A stretch of DNA of 64,000 nt from Dongia_B soli. GTDB taxonomy: Bacteria; Pseudomonadota; Alphaproteobacteria; Dongiales; Dongiaceae. The position numbers were made by a program, and so were the translations under genes. A model generated the notes under the pieces. That model worked only from the letters and a program-made list of their open reading frames with translations. It did not search any database and was not told the DNA's origin. The DNA lies in assembly GCF_034044715.1 (NCBI RefSeq), contig NZ_JAXCLW010000003.1:496001-560000 (forward strand). Direction: 5' to 3'. Of this stretch, positions 19,536-28,314 are shown piece by piece; the first letter of the stretch is position 1, and each line of letters begins with the position of its first letter.

Positions 19536-19708
19536 CGAATCGCATTCACTAAGTTAACTTATTGATCCAATTGATAATTCGCATTACTATGCCGTGCCGA
19601 CGCGGGCCATATGGGTTATAATTCATTGCGCATTAATAGTGCTGGCATAGTTCGGCGCAATAGGCCATTTGTCTTCCGGAAAAAAAATAGGTCGGCATCT
19701 GATATTAG

Positions 19709-20902
19709 ATGGCTCAAAAGCGACGCCTTTTATTGATCAATTATGAATTTCCGCCGCTGGGCGGGGGTGCCGGCACCGCGACTCTCAACATAGCGCGTGA
19801 ACTGACGGCGCTTGGCGCCGAGGTGACAGTATTAACTTCTGCCTTTGCCGGCCTTCCCAAGCGGGAAATGATGCATGGTTATGAGGTGATCCGCATCCCG
19901 ACGTTACGCCGGCGAAAGGACCGCTGCAGCGTCGTCGAAATGACGGTCTTCATCATTTCCGCCGCCTTTCATTGCCTGCCCATTGCGCGTGGCATACGTG
20001 CTGATATCGCCATCGTGTTCTTTAGCATTCCCTGCGGGCCGATCGGCTATCTGCTGAAACGCATACTCGGCCTGCCTTACATCGTGTCGCTGCGAGGCGG
20101 CGACGTGCCCGGATATCTTGGCAAGGAATTGGCCTTCTATCATTGGCTCACCGCCCCCCTAACGCGTCTGGTCTGGCGCCAGGCGGCCCATGTCGTCGCA
20201 AACAGCGGCGGCCTGCAGCAACTGGCCCGACAGGCCCTCCCCGAGATCAAGATCGAGGTCATTCCAAATGGCGTCGATTTGAACAGTTTTGTTCCCGCCC
20301 AACATCCTGCCAGCGGCGGCCCGCTCGCGCTACTCTCTGTCGGGCGCTTACATGTCCAGAAGGGGCTGGACGTGCTGTTGCAGGCGATGGCAAAGCTGCC
20401 GCCCCAACTTCGCGATGCGTGCCGCCTCATCCTGGTAGGCGATGGGCCAGAACGCGGCCCGCTGCAGGAATTGGCCAGCCAGCTCGGCCTCTCCCAGCTC
20501 ATTGAGTTCCGTGGCTGGGTCGATCGCGCCGAGATCGCCGCCATCTATGCTGCAGCAGATTTATTCGTCTTCCCATCACGGGACGAAGGCATGCCGAATG
20601 CCGTCTTGGAGGCAATGGCTTCGGGCCTGCCGATTGTCGCGACGCGGATCAGCGGAAGCGAGGAACTCGTGGTCGAGGGTGGAAACGGCCTGCTGGTCGA
20701 GGTAGATGACGCCGAGGCCCTCGCCGCCGCGCTGGGCCGCTTGATCGAGAACGCTTCCCTGCGGATGCAAATGGGTCACGCCAGCCGGCAGCGGATCGAA
20801 GAGCGATATTCCTGGCCGCTAACGGCGAAGGCCTATTATGACATGGCAGCGGCCTCGGGACTGGCAACCGGGCGTGTCGACCAGATCCTTGACACACAGT
20901 AA
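19709..20902 (+). CDS. GT4 family glycosyltransferase
   Basis: 397 residues with the GT-B fold of family 4. N-terminal INYEFPPLGGGAGTATLNIA is the acceptor-side glycine-rich loop. The C-terminal donor domain has SVGRLHVQKGLDVLLQAM, FRGWVDRAEIAAIYAAADLF and the EGMPNAVLEAMASGLPIV motif, in which the two glutamates bind the nucleotide sugar. It is a retaining cytoplasmic transferase, sugar unknown. It opens the plus-strand half of the locus; the 173-base divergent gap to asnB is AT-rich and probably holds promoters for both directions. Confidence 0.92.
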   Translation: MAQKRRLLLINYEFPPLGGGAGTATLNIARELTALGAEVTVLTSAFAGLPKREMMHGYEVIRIPTLRRRKDRCSVVEMTVFIISAAFHCLPIARGIRADIAIVFFSIPCGPIGYLLKRILGLPYIVSLRGGDVPGYLGKELAFYHWLTAPLTRLVWRQAAHVVANSGGLQQLARQALPEIKIEVIPNGVDLNSFVPAQHPASGGPLALLSVGRLHVQKGLDVLLQAMAKLPPQLRDACRLILVGDGPERGPLQELASQLGLSQLIEFRGWVDRAEIAAIYAAADLFVFPSRDEGMPNAVLEAMASGLPIVATRISGSEELVVEGGNGLLVEVDDAEALAAALGRLIENASLRMQMGHASRQRIEERYSWPLTAKAYYDMAAASGLATGRVDQILDTQ

Positions 20903-20954
20903 CATCCAGCAACACCAAGCTTCGAAAGCACCGCAGGACCTCGAGACGCAGATC

Positions 20955-21758
20955 ATGGCAACAGCATTCGATTTCGGCGCCAACTGGCTGAATTTTTCAC
21001 GGCATGCTCTGGACGATACGAAAGTCGTACAGGCGAAGGAGGATTTCCGGCGCCTGATGGGGCAGGTCGATCTCGCCGGCAAGAGCTTTCTCGATATCGG
21101 CTTCGGTCAGGGTCTGTCGCTTTTCGTGGCGGCCGAACAAGGGGCAAAGCCTCATGGCTGCGACATCAATCCGCGCTGCGCCGAAGCAACGGCGAATACC
21201 GCGCGGTTCTTTCCGTCCGTCGCGCCGGATGCGCCGAAGATAACGGTCGGGTCGATCCTGGACCCGAATGTCGTCGGGACCCTGCGGGCTAATGTCGGAG
21301 GCGCGGGCTATGACATTGTCCATTCCTGGGGCGTCTTGCATCATACCGGCGACATGAAGCGCGCGATCGCCAATGCCGTGTCGCTGGTACGGCCGGGGGG
21401 CTATTTCGCGTTGGCGATCTATAACCGACATATTACTTCCCCCGTCTGGGTAGCGATCAAGTGGTTCTACTGCAAATGTCCCGCCTGGATGCAGCGAGTG
21501 CTAATTGGCCTGTTCTATCCCATCATCTGGCTAGCCAAATTGGCGGTGACCGGTGAAAACCCGTCCACGCAAGATCGTGGCATGGATTTCTATTTCAATG
21601 TGGTCGACTGGGTCGGTGGCTATCCCTATGAATATGCAAGTATTGACGAAGTGAGGGCGCTGGTTGAGCCCTACAACTTCGATTGCATTACGACAATTCC
21701 CGCACAAGTCCCGACGGGCTGTAATGAGCTCCTTTTTAAATCGACAACCAAACAGTAA
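20955..21758 (+). CDS. Class I SAM-dependent methyltransferase
   Basis: About 267 residues from ATG 20955; an in-frame upstream start at 20838 would overlap the GT4 gene by 65 bases and adds only low-complexity sequence, so 20955 is preferred. Motif I is FLDIGFGQGLSLFVAAEQG, followed by HGCDINPRCAEAT, and DIVHSWGVLHHTGDMKRAI before the LVRPGGYFALAIYN strand. It is a Methyltransf_23/25-like enzyme. The C-terminal third has aromatic residues and a hydrophobic stretch (VLIGLFYPIIWLAKLAV), perhaps membrane-associated. Probably a glycan methylase. Confidence 0.83.
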   Translation: MATAFDFGANWLNFSRHALDDTKVVQAKEDFRRLMGQVDLAGKSFLDIGFGQGLSLFVAAEQGAKPHGCDINPRCAEATANTARFFPSVAPDAPKITVGSILDPNVVGTLRANVGGAGYDIVHSWGVLHHTGDMKRAIANAVSLVRPGGYFALAIYNRHITSPVWVAIKWFYCKCPAWMQRVLIGLFYPIIWLAKLAVTGENPSTQDRGMDFYFNVVDWVGGYPYEYASIDEVRALVEPYNFDCITTIPAQVPTGCNELLFKSTTKQ

Positions 21759-21955
21759 CTTTCTTCAGGTTATGCATTACAGATCGCTTGGCCTTTTCGG
21801 AGTTGAATGAGGTGAGCCGGTAGGCAGCATATGAAACTTGGATATCTTAGTGGCTGGCGGCTTCAGCTCGTCCCGACTTCGATGGACCACCATCTCTCGT
21901 TTTCAAAGCGTGGGACGAAATAGCGATGAGTGTGTGAAGCCCGAGGATGATTTAG

Positions 21956-23104
21956 ATGGCGATTCGATTCAACAAGCCGTTCCTCGTCGGCAAGGAGCTT
22001 GAAAACCTCCGGCATAGTCTGGAGGGACTGCATTTATCAGGCGACGGCCCATTCTCGGAAAAATGCCATAAATGGCTGGAGCGCCACTATGGATGCACAG
22101 CGCTCCTGACCCATTCTTGTACGGCAGCATTGGAAATGGCCGCGATCCTGGCCAACATCGGGCCTGGTGACGAAGTCATCATGCCGTCCTATACCTTCGT
22201 TTCGACAGCAAATGCCTTTGTCTTGCGCGGTGCGAGGCCAGTATTTGTCGACATCCGACCGGACACGCTCAACATCGACGAAAGACTTTTGGAACAGGCG
22301 CTCTCGGCGCGGACGAAAGCCATTGCTGCCGTTCACTATGCCGGTATCGGCTGCGACATGGAGTCCATTCTGGCTTTCGCTGCACAGCGTGGCCTAACGG
22401 TAATCGAGGATGCAGCACAGGCCTACCTTTGCACCTATAAAGGACGACCATTGGGACGCCTTGGCGCAACTGGCGCGCTGAGTTTTCATGAGACGAAGAA
22501 TGTTGTTTCTGGCGAAGGCGGTGCGCTTCTGATCAATGACGAGACCTTGGTCGAGCGAGCGCATATCATCCGCGAAAAAGGCACCAATCGCACGCAGTTC
22601 CTGCGGCGCGAAGTTGCCAAATACGAGTGGCTCGATATCGGATCGTCCTATTTGCCGAGTGACCTGATCGCGGCCGTCTTGCTGGCGCAGTTGGAAGAGG
22701 CGGAAGCGATTATCGCGAAACGTCGTCTTGCTTGGCAGCATTATCATGAGGCGCTCGCGCCGCTCGAGAACGAAGGTCTGCTGCGACGACCCACCGTACC
22801 CGCCGATTGCCAACATAATGGGCATATCTATTACATTATCCTACGGGATGTGGAAATCACCCAGAACCTGCTGCGCGATCTCCGTAATCAAGGTATCGGC
22901 GCAACAACACATTATATTCCCCTTCATTCGGCACCGGCGGGCCTCCGCTATGGCCGAGTGGCGGGAAGCATGGAGATCACCGACCATGTTGGTACTTGCC
23001 TGGTTAGGCTGCCGTTACATGCAGCGATTAGCAAAGAGGAAATCAATCGGGTGGCTGAAGCCGTAACTGCGCAACTTTCCGATAAGCGCTCGAAAAGATC
23101 GTGA
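21956..23104 (+). CDS. rffA: dTDP-4-amino-4,6-dideoxygalactose transaminase (RffA/WecE type)
   Basis: 382 residues of the DegT/DnrJ/EryC1/StrS aminotransferase family. Diagnostic blocks are FNKPFLVGKELENL and LSGDGPFS at the N-terminus, EVIMPSYTFVSTANAFVLRG, EDAAQAY, and SFHETKNVVSGEGGAL with Lys181 as the PLP lysine. The wording is that of RffA/WecE, which converts dTDP-4-keto-6-deoxyglucose into dTDP-4-amino-4,6-dideoxygalactose (Fuc4N). RmlA and RmlB, which make its substrate, are encoded at the far end of the locus. No N-acyltransferase of the RffC type is present in the window. Confidence 0.92.
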   Translation: MAIRFNKPFLVGKELENLRHSLEGLHLSGDGPFSEKCHKWLERHYGCTALLTHSCTAALEMAAILANIGPGDEVIMPSYTFVSTANAFVLRGARPVFVDIRPDTLNIDERLLEQALSARTKAIAAVHYAGIGCDMESILAFAAQRGLTVIEDAAQAYLCTYKGRPLGRLGATGALSFHETKNVVSGEGGALLINDETLVERAHIIREKGTNRTQFLRREVAKYEWLDIGSSYLPSDLIAAVLLAQLEEAEAIIAKRRLAWQHYHEALAPLENEGLLRRPTVPADCQHNGHIYYIILRDVEITQNLLRDLRNQGIGATTHYIPLHSAPAGLRYGRVAGSMEITDHVGTCLVRLPLHAAISKEEINRVAEAVTAQLSDKRSKRS

Positions 23105-23120
23105 CCGATAGACCGAACTG

Positions 23121-23999
23121 ATGAAACGCTGCCTTACCTGTTTAGCTGAATTTTCCGGGCCAGCTTGGATCTGCCCGCATTGCGATAGCGCACCTCAATC
23201 TATCGGTGGCGTACTCGCCTTCGCCCCTGAGCTCGCACTCGAGAATGATGGCATGGCGCCGGATGCGCACCACGCGCTTGATCAGGTACAGCATCGTAGT
23301 TTCTGGTTTCGATCGCGCAGCCGATTGTTGGTCGAAATGGCTCGACGCTACTTCCCAGAGACAAGGGCCCTCCTCGAGATCGGCTGTGGCACCGGCTACG
23401 TGCTGTCAGCCTTGGCAAAGGCCTTGCCGCATGCTCGCATTGTCGGTAGCGAGATATATGCGAATGGCCTCGATTACGCGAAACGTCGCCTGGATAGTAG
23501 AGCTGAGTTGTTCCAAATGAACGCTGAAGCAATTCCCTTCGTCAGCGAATTCGATCTGATTGCCGCTTGCGATGTGCTGGAGCATGTAGAGAACGATAGG
23601 CATGTCTTGTCAGAGATATATCGTGCGTTGCAACCTGGCGGCGGCATTATTCTAACGGTACCTCAGCATCCGTTCCTCTGGAGTCAGAGCGATGAGATCG
23701 CTTGTCATAAACGACGCTATCGCACCAAGGAGCTTCGCGAGAAAGCCCGAGAAGCCGGCTTCACGATTTTACGTGACACGTCCTTCGTCACGATGCTGCT
23801 CCCGATCCTCGTACTTCAACGTCTAACGAAGGGCCGCCGCAAGGACTACGATACTGAAGCCGAGTTCTCTCTCCCGAGATGGCTGGACCACGCTCTGGAA
23901 AAGCCTATGACCTTCGATAGACAGTTGATCAAGCTGGGAATAGAGCTACCTGCGGGCGGCAGCCGTATGATTGTGGCAATCAAACGCAAAGATAGTTAG
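23121..23999 (+). CDS. Zinc-ribbon SAM-dependent methyltransferase
   Basis: 292 residues. The N-terminus has two CxxC pairs (Cys4/Cys7 and Cys18/Cys21), a zinc-ribbon-like element. The SAM domain follows: LLEIGCGTGYVLSALAKALP, IVGSEIYANGLDYAKRRL, DLIAACDVLEHVENDRHVL and LQPGGGIILTVPQHPFLWS. The sequence HKRRYRTKELREKAREAGF near residue 200 is common in glycan-locus methylases. It begins 16 bases after the rffA stop, so likely the same operon. Substrate unknown. Confidence 0.85.
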   Translation: MKRCLTCLAEFSGPAWICPHCDSAPQSIGGVLAFAPELALENDGMAPDAHHALDQVQHRSFWFRSRSRLLVEMARRYFPETRALLEIGCGTGYVLSALAKALPHARIVGSEIYANGLDYAKRRLDSRAELFQMNAEAIPFVSEFDLIAACDVLEHVENDRHVLSEIYRALQPGGGIILTVPQHPFLWSQSDEIACHKRRYRTKELREKAREAGFTILRDTSFVTMLLPILVLQRLTKGRRKDYDTEAEFSLPRWLDHALEKPMTFDRQLIKLGIELPAGGSRMIVAIKRKDS

Positions 24000-24027
24000 A
24001 CGTTTCGATTAAATTGACGCGAAGCTG

Positions 24028-24780
24028 ATGATGACGATGACTGAAAACGAGCGGGCAAAAACGCTTTCGATCATCCAGTCAAATTATATCCCGTGGAAGG
24101 GATATTTTGACATGATACGTCAATCCGACGTTTTAGTGCTTTTCGATAATGTGCAATCCACAAAAAATGATTGGAGAAATCGAAATCGCATCAAGTCTGC
24201 CAATGGAGAAGTCTGGCTGACGATCCCAATCCATCACTCTCTGGGCAAACGGATAAGCGAGGTAACTGTCGCCGACAGGAAATGGGCTCGTCGACATTTC
24301 CGGACTATCGAACAATCGTACACGCGCGCGCCCTACATGGCGAAATATCGTGATTGGCTATATGATCTCTACAATCGCGCCGCGGAGCTTCAGACGCTAT
24401 CATCGATTAATAGACTTTTTCTGTATGCAATCCTTGAGAAGTTAAAAATAGAGACGCAAGTGGTGGAAGCCGCAGACGTGCTTCCCGTTGAAGAGCTGGA
24501 CGCACTTTCCCCAACAGCTCGTCTCGTCGCGATTGCTAGGAAACTCAGAGGCAGGACCTATATTTCCGGACCCGCCGCCCAGTCTTATTTGGACGAGATA
24601 AGTTTTAGAGAGGCCGGTATTTCCGTAACGTGGATGCGTTATGAGGGGTTCCCACAGTACCCACAGTTACATGGGCAGTTCCGGCATGACGTTTCGGTCA
24701 TAGATTTGCTTCTCATGACCGGCCCGGAAGCACAGCGATATCTAGATCGCGTTGACCCTGTCGATAGCATGAATGAATAA
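24028..24780 (+). CDS. WbqC family protein
   Basis: 250 residues (ATGs at 24028, 24031 and 24037 are all possible). The opening SIIQSNYIPWKGYFDMIRQSD, LVLFDNVQSTKNDWRNRN and later LSPTARLVAIARKL, YISGPAAQSYLD are signatures of the WbqC family (PF08889), found in O-antigen and capsule loci but biochemically undefined. It follows rffA and a methyltransferase, a recurrent neighbourhood. Because no acyltransferase for the 4-amino sugar is visible, a role in N-modification is a possible but untested guess. AT-richer than flanking genes. Confidence 0.82.
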   Translation: MMTMTENERAKTLSIIQSNYIPWKGYFDMIRQSDVLVLFDNVQSTKNDWRNRNRIKSANGEVWLTIPIHHSLGKRISEVTVADRKWARRHFRTIEQSYTRAPYMAKYRDWLYDLYNRAAELQTLSSINRLFLYAILEKLKIETQVVEAADVLPVEELDALSPTARLVAIARKLRGRTYISGPAAQSYLDEISFREAGISVTWMRYEGFPQYPQLHGQFRHDVSVIDLLLMTGPEAQRYLDRVDPVDSMNE

Positions 24781-24784
24781 ATAA

Positions 24785-25759
24785 ATGATGCCGATCGAAG
24801 CCAATACTTTTTATTCGGATACAAGCGGCGACACTCCCGCCATAAGCGTTGTGACATCGGTTTATCGCTCGGAAAGCTTTTTACCTTCTTTTATCGAGCA
24901 GATAGAAAGTACTATCCGCGAGATCGGCATTGCGAAATACGAGCTGATTTTCGTTAACGATGGCTCTCCTGACGCGTCACTTGAGTACTTGGTGGAGGCC
25001 AGAGAGCAAAATCAACGCATAAAGATCGTCGACCTGTCTCGGAATTTCGGCCATCACAAGGCCCTCATCGCCGGCCTTGCCCATGCGAGAGGCGAACTGA
25101 CCTTCTTGATTGATTGCGATCTTGAAGTCGCCCCCAATGTTCTTGAACAATTCGTCTCAACGATGAAGAGAAATGATGTCGATGCCGTCTACGGCTTTCA
25201 AGAACAACGCAAGGGAGGTATCTGGGAGCGCGTGACGGGCCAAACCTTTTGGTGGTTATTCAATCAGCTGAGTCATACCGCCATACCGCCAAATGTCTTA
25301 ACTGAACGCTTACTAACGCGGCGTTACGTTGACGCCCTACTTTCATTAGGTGACCGTAATATTTTTCTTGGCGGTATGATGTACTGGTCAGGCTTTGCGC
25401 AGTTGGGGATTCCTATTCGGAAGTCGCAGCGCCAATCCAAATCTTCGTATTCATTCATCAAGAAACTTTCGATTTTTACCGAAGCTATAACATCGTTTTC
25501 GGCGGCCCCGCTCCACGCAATATTATTGCTCGGCGTCCTCATAACGTCGGGCGCCTGTCTGGCGGCAATTTACCTCGTATTTCTGAAACTGGCGTCACCT
25601 GCTCAGATCGTTAGCGGCTATACATCTCTAATGTTGGCCGTGTTGGGCATGGGTGGTCTCGTCGTCACCGTTCTCGGCGTCGTAGGATTGTATGTATCGC
25701 ACATTTTTGTCCAAACCCAGAATCGACCATTATATATCGTGCGTCGCTTTTTAGACTGA
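24785..25759 (+). CDS. GT2 glycosyltransferase, polyprenyl-phosphate type with two C-terminal membrane helices
   Basis: 324 residues, beginning four bases after the wbqC-like stop. GT-A features: SVVTSVYRSESFLPSFIEQ, FVNDGSPDASLEYL, VDLSRNFGHHKALIAGLAHA and the metal site FLIDCDLEVAP (DCD in place of the commoner DAD). Two hydrophobic helices close the protein (LHAILLLGVLITSGACLAAIYLVF region and the MLAVLGMGGLVVTVLGVVGLYV region, given here in part). It is of the same DPM1/GtrB class as the protein at 15615-16604 but diverged, so the locus may load two different sugars onto the lipid carrier. Confidence 0.85.
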   Translation: MMPIEANTFYSDTSGDTPAISVVTSVYRSESFLPSFIEQIESTIREIGIAKYELIFVNDGSPDASLEYLVEAREQNQRIKIVDLSRNFGHHKALIAGLAHARGELTFLIDCDLEVAPNVLEQFVSTMKRNDVDAVYGFQEQRKGGIWERVTGQTFWWLFNQLSHTAIPPNVLTERLLTRRYVDALLSLGDRNIFLGGMMYWSGFAQLGIPIRKSQRQSKSSYSFIKKLSIFTEAITSFSAAPLHAILLLGVLITSGACLAAIYLVFLKLASPAQIVSGYTSLMLAVLGMGGLVVTVLGVVGLYVSHIFVQTQNRPLYIVRRFLD

Positions 25760-25775
25760 ACCCATGGGATAACGA

Positions 25776-26507
25776 ATGGCTAACCTACTCGATTCATTCA
25801 TCCCCGCGTATAGACCCGAATTCCCCTATGCGCTCGATAATGAGATCATGCTTTCTTGGTACCCAAACCGCATTTTGGAGTTGCATCAAAATCGGGGAAG
25901 CTTGCTGGAATTCGGGCTTGGCCACGGCTACACGACGAAAATATTCAGTGAGCATTTTGCCCGCCATCTGGTCATTGATGGTTCAGGTTCAGTAATCAGA
26001 CAATTTCGGGAACAATACCCGGACTGCAAAGCCGATATCCAAGAAGCTCTTTTTGAAACTTTCCAAACGACGGAGAAATTCGACGTCATCGTTATGGGTT
26101 TCATTCTGGAACATGTCGATTCTCCACAGCGGATATTGGGACATGCCAAGCAATTTCTGCGGCCAGGGGGCAGATGCTTCATTGCCGTACCTAACGGCGA
26201 ATCGCTGCATCGGCGCATCGGCAAAGCAGCTGGGCTGCTTGACGACATGATGAAGCTTGGTGCAGGTGATATTGCGCTAGGACATCAACGGCAATACTCA
26301 CGGGAGGTGCTTCAGCAGGAACTTACATCCGCTGGCTACCGCACAGTCCATTGCGAGGGGATTTTTTTGAAACCCTTAACGACGTCCCAGCTCACGACCT
26401 TACAGCTCAACAAAGAAATTCTGACCGCTTTATGCACCGTCGGCATCAACTATCCCGAGCTCTGCTGCGGATTGCTCGTCGAAGCAGAGATTCGATGGAG
26501 ACCTTAG
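25776..26507 (+). CDS. Class I SAM-dependent methyltransferase
   Basis: 243 residues. Motif I LLEFGLGHGYTTKIFSEHF, motif II LVIDGSGSVIRQF, then FDVIVMGFILEHVDSPQRIL and FLRPGGRCFIAVPNGESLHRR. A Methyltransf_23-type fold. Its last 13 bases overlap the start of the next gene at 26495, implying translational coupling. Together with the other three methylases it suggests a heavily methylated glycan or methylation of successive building blocks. Confidence 0.83.
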   Translation: MANLLDSFIPAYRPEFPYALDNEIMLSWYPNRILELHQNRGSLLEFGLGHGYTTKIFSEHFARHLVIDGSGSVIRQFREQYPDCKADIQEALFETFQTTEKFDVIVMGFILEHVDSPQRILGHAKQFLRPGGRCFIAVPNGESLHRRIGKAAGLLDDMMKLGAGDIALGHQRQYSREVLQQELTSAGYRTVHCEGIFLKPLTTSQLTTLQLNKEILTALCTVGINYPELCCGLLVEAEIRWRP

Positions 26508-27343
26508 TCATCGGTAGCACGTCCACGATTGGTCGAGCTATTGCGGAAGCTTGCGCTGAATTCGGCCCTGTGGAAATGGCCGGCAGACGGCAAGCTGATG
26601 TTTTTGTGGATCTTTCGGAAAGCAATGCCGTCCCTGCAATAGACACCACTTATGATGTCGTCATTCATGCAGCGGCGGATTTCGGCGGTGCCGCTGATGC
26701 CGATATTGTCAGAGCCGAACAAGTTAATGCTATCGGCACTCTAATGGCTTGCCGCGCTGCCCGCACCGCGCGAGCACGGCATTTCATTTTGATTTCCTCG
26801 ATATCCGCTGAATATCTGGAAGATCACCACTATTTCGATATTTACGCGCTTTCAAAGCGGCATTCGGAAGATCTCGCGGCTTTTTATTGCCGACGGTACA
26901 ATATCAACATAACGATTTTGCGACCAACGCAGATTTACGATGAAGCGGATAACTGCAGTAAGCATCAGCCGTTGTTTTACACCATTGTCGATCGAGCTTT
27001 TGTAGGCGATGATGTTCATATATATGGCACCCGCGATACCCGACGTAACTATCTTTTTATTGGCGATCTCGCTTTTACCGTAAGCCAAGTGGCCAAACAA
27101 TCGATAACGGGAACATTCGCCTGCGCTCATCCTGACACACCATCCTCAACCGAGATCGCCTCAACCGCCTTCGACGTTTTCAAACGCGGCGGCTGCGTTC
27201 GCTTTCTAGCCGATAAGAACGACATTCCACATACGCCTTCGCCGACGGATTTCGAAATTTACAAACGAATCGGATACTGGCCAACCGTTAACCTCAGAGA
27301 GGGGTTAACGCGTATCAGGGATTTTCGCGAGAAGGGCCTATGA
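26495..27343 (+). CDS. NAD-dependent epimerase/dehydratase family protein (short-chain, extended)
   Basis: About 282 residues from ATG 26495, where LVIGSTSTIGRAIAEA gives the dinucleotide-binding turn; the frame is open further upstream but that part overlaps the methyltransferase gene in another frame. The catalytic YxxxK is in YALSKRHSEDLA, followed by ILRPTQIYD and NYLFIGDLAF, all typical of extended SDR sugar-nucleotide epimerases/reductases. It overlaps the methylase before it and shares four bases with the ATP-grasp gene after it. The sugar substrate cannot be deduced. Confidence 0.82.
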   Translation: METLVIGSTSTIGRAIAEACAEFGPVEMAGRRQADVFVDLSESNAVPAIDTTYDVVIHAAADFGGAADADIVRAEQVNAIGTLMACRAARTARARHFILISSISAEYLEDHHYFDIYALSKRHSEDLAAFYCRRYNINITILRPTQIYDEADNCSKHQPLFYTIVDRAFVGDDVHIYGTRDTRRNYLFIGDLAFTVSQVAKQSITGTFACAHPDTPSSTEIASTAFDVFKRGGCVRFLADKNDIPHTPSPTDFEIYKRIGYWPTVNLREGLTRIRDFREKGL

Positions 27344-28314
27344 CGAAAATACTGGTCACCGGAGTTGGCGCTATCATCGGCTATGGTATTCTACGATCCT
27401 TAAGAAAAGCTCGACCGAATTCACATCTGGTGGGCATAGATATTTATGATGATGCCGTCGGCCAGGCTTGGTGTGATCAATTCATACAGGCAGTGCCAAC
27501 AGCATCATCGGATTATGTGAACTGGCTCGTCGACCTTGCGTGGCAAACAAAAATCGATTTGATTATGCCGGGTATCGAGCAGGATGTGCACCGGCTATCC
27601 GACGCACGGGATTACCTGAACAGTCAAAAAGTTCAAGTGTGCCTCAACGACGCGAATCTTATCGATTTAACGCGTGACAAATGGTCCACGTTCGAAGCGT
27701 TGAGAGATATTGACGAGGCGTGTCGGATTCCGAGTCTCGCAAGTGGTGGTTTCGACGAGCTTGTGGAAAATCTAGGTTTTCCCTTTATCCTCAAACCTCG
27801 CCGGAGCTATGCATCCAAGGGCCTTCTTCAGATCGCCGATCGGGAGATATTCGAGCGGCATGCGCATAAGTTAGGAACAGAGCTAATCGCACAGCCCATC
27901 GTCGGGTCTGACGACGAAGAATATACGGCTGCCGTTTTCGGTGATGGGACTGGCAGGGCCTGCGCATCGATCACCTTGCAGCGCCGACTGGCGGCGGATG
28001 GTTCGACCAATAAGGCATGGGTTCGCGACCTGCCCGATCTAAATAATGTCATTGATCGCCTGATGGCATACTTCAAACCAATCGGCCCTACCAATCTTCA
28101 ATTCCGCCGCACCGTAGATGGCTGGAAGCTGCTGGAAATAAACCCACGCATTTCGTCGGCGACTTCCATCAGATGTGCATTCGGCTTCAATGAAAGCTTA
28201 ATGAGCGTGGAGTATTTCCTCGAAGGGAAAATACCAACGCAGCCACTTGTCCGCCCGGGTTACGCCGTGCGCTACATAGAGGATATTGTCTTTTATGATC
28301 GGGATAATTTCTGA
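27340..28314 (+). CDS. ATP-grasp ligase (carbamoyl-phosphate-synthase-like fold)
   Basis: 324 residues; start overlaps the epimerase stop by four bases (ATGA). A Rossmann-like pre-ATP-grasp region (KILVTGVGAIIGYGILRSLR, HLVGIDIYDD, LIMPGIEQDVHRL) is followed by the ATP-grasp fold: FPFILKPRRSYASKG (phosphate-binding Lys), AQPIVGSDDEEYTAAVF and KLLEINPRISS (metal-binding Glu and Asn). Enzymes of this fold join a carboxylate to an amine or thiol using ATP. With an aminosugar pathway nearby, it could attach an amino acid or other carboxylic acid to an amino sugar; that is inference. The position in a translationally coupled trio points to a shared pathway. Confidence 0.82.
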   Translation: MTKILVTGVGAIIGYGILRSLRKARPNSHLVGIDIYDDAVGQAWCDQFIQAVPTASSDYVNWLVDLAWQTKIDLIMPGIEQDVHRLSDARDYLNSQKVQVCLNDANLIDLTRDKWSTFEALRDIDEACRIPSLASGGFDELVENLGFPFILKPRRSYASKGLLQIADREIFERHAHKLGTELIAQPIVGSDDEEYTAAVFGDGTGRACASITLQRRLAADGSTNKAWVRDLPDLNNVIDRLMAYFKPIGPTNLQFRRTVDGWKLLEINPRISSATSIRCAFGFNESLMSVEYFLEGKIPTQPLVRPGYAVRYIEDIVFYDRDNF

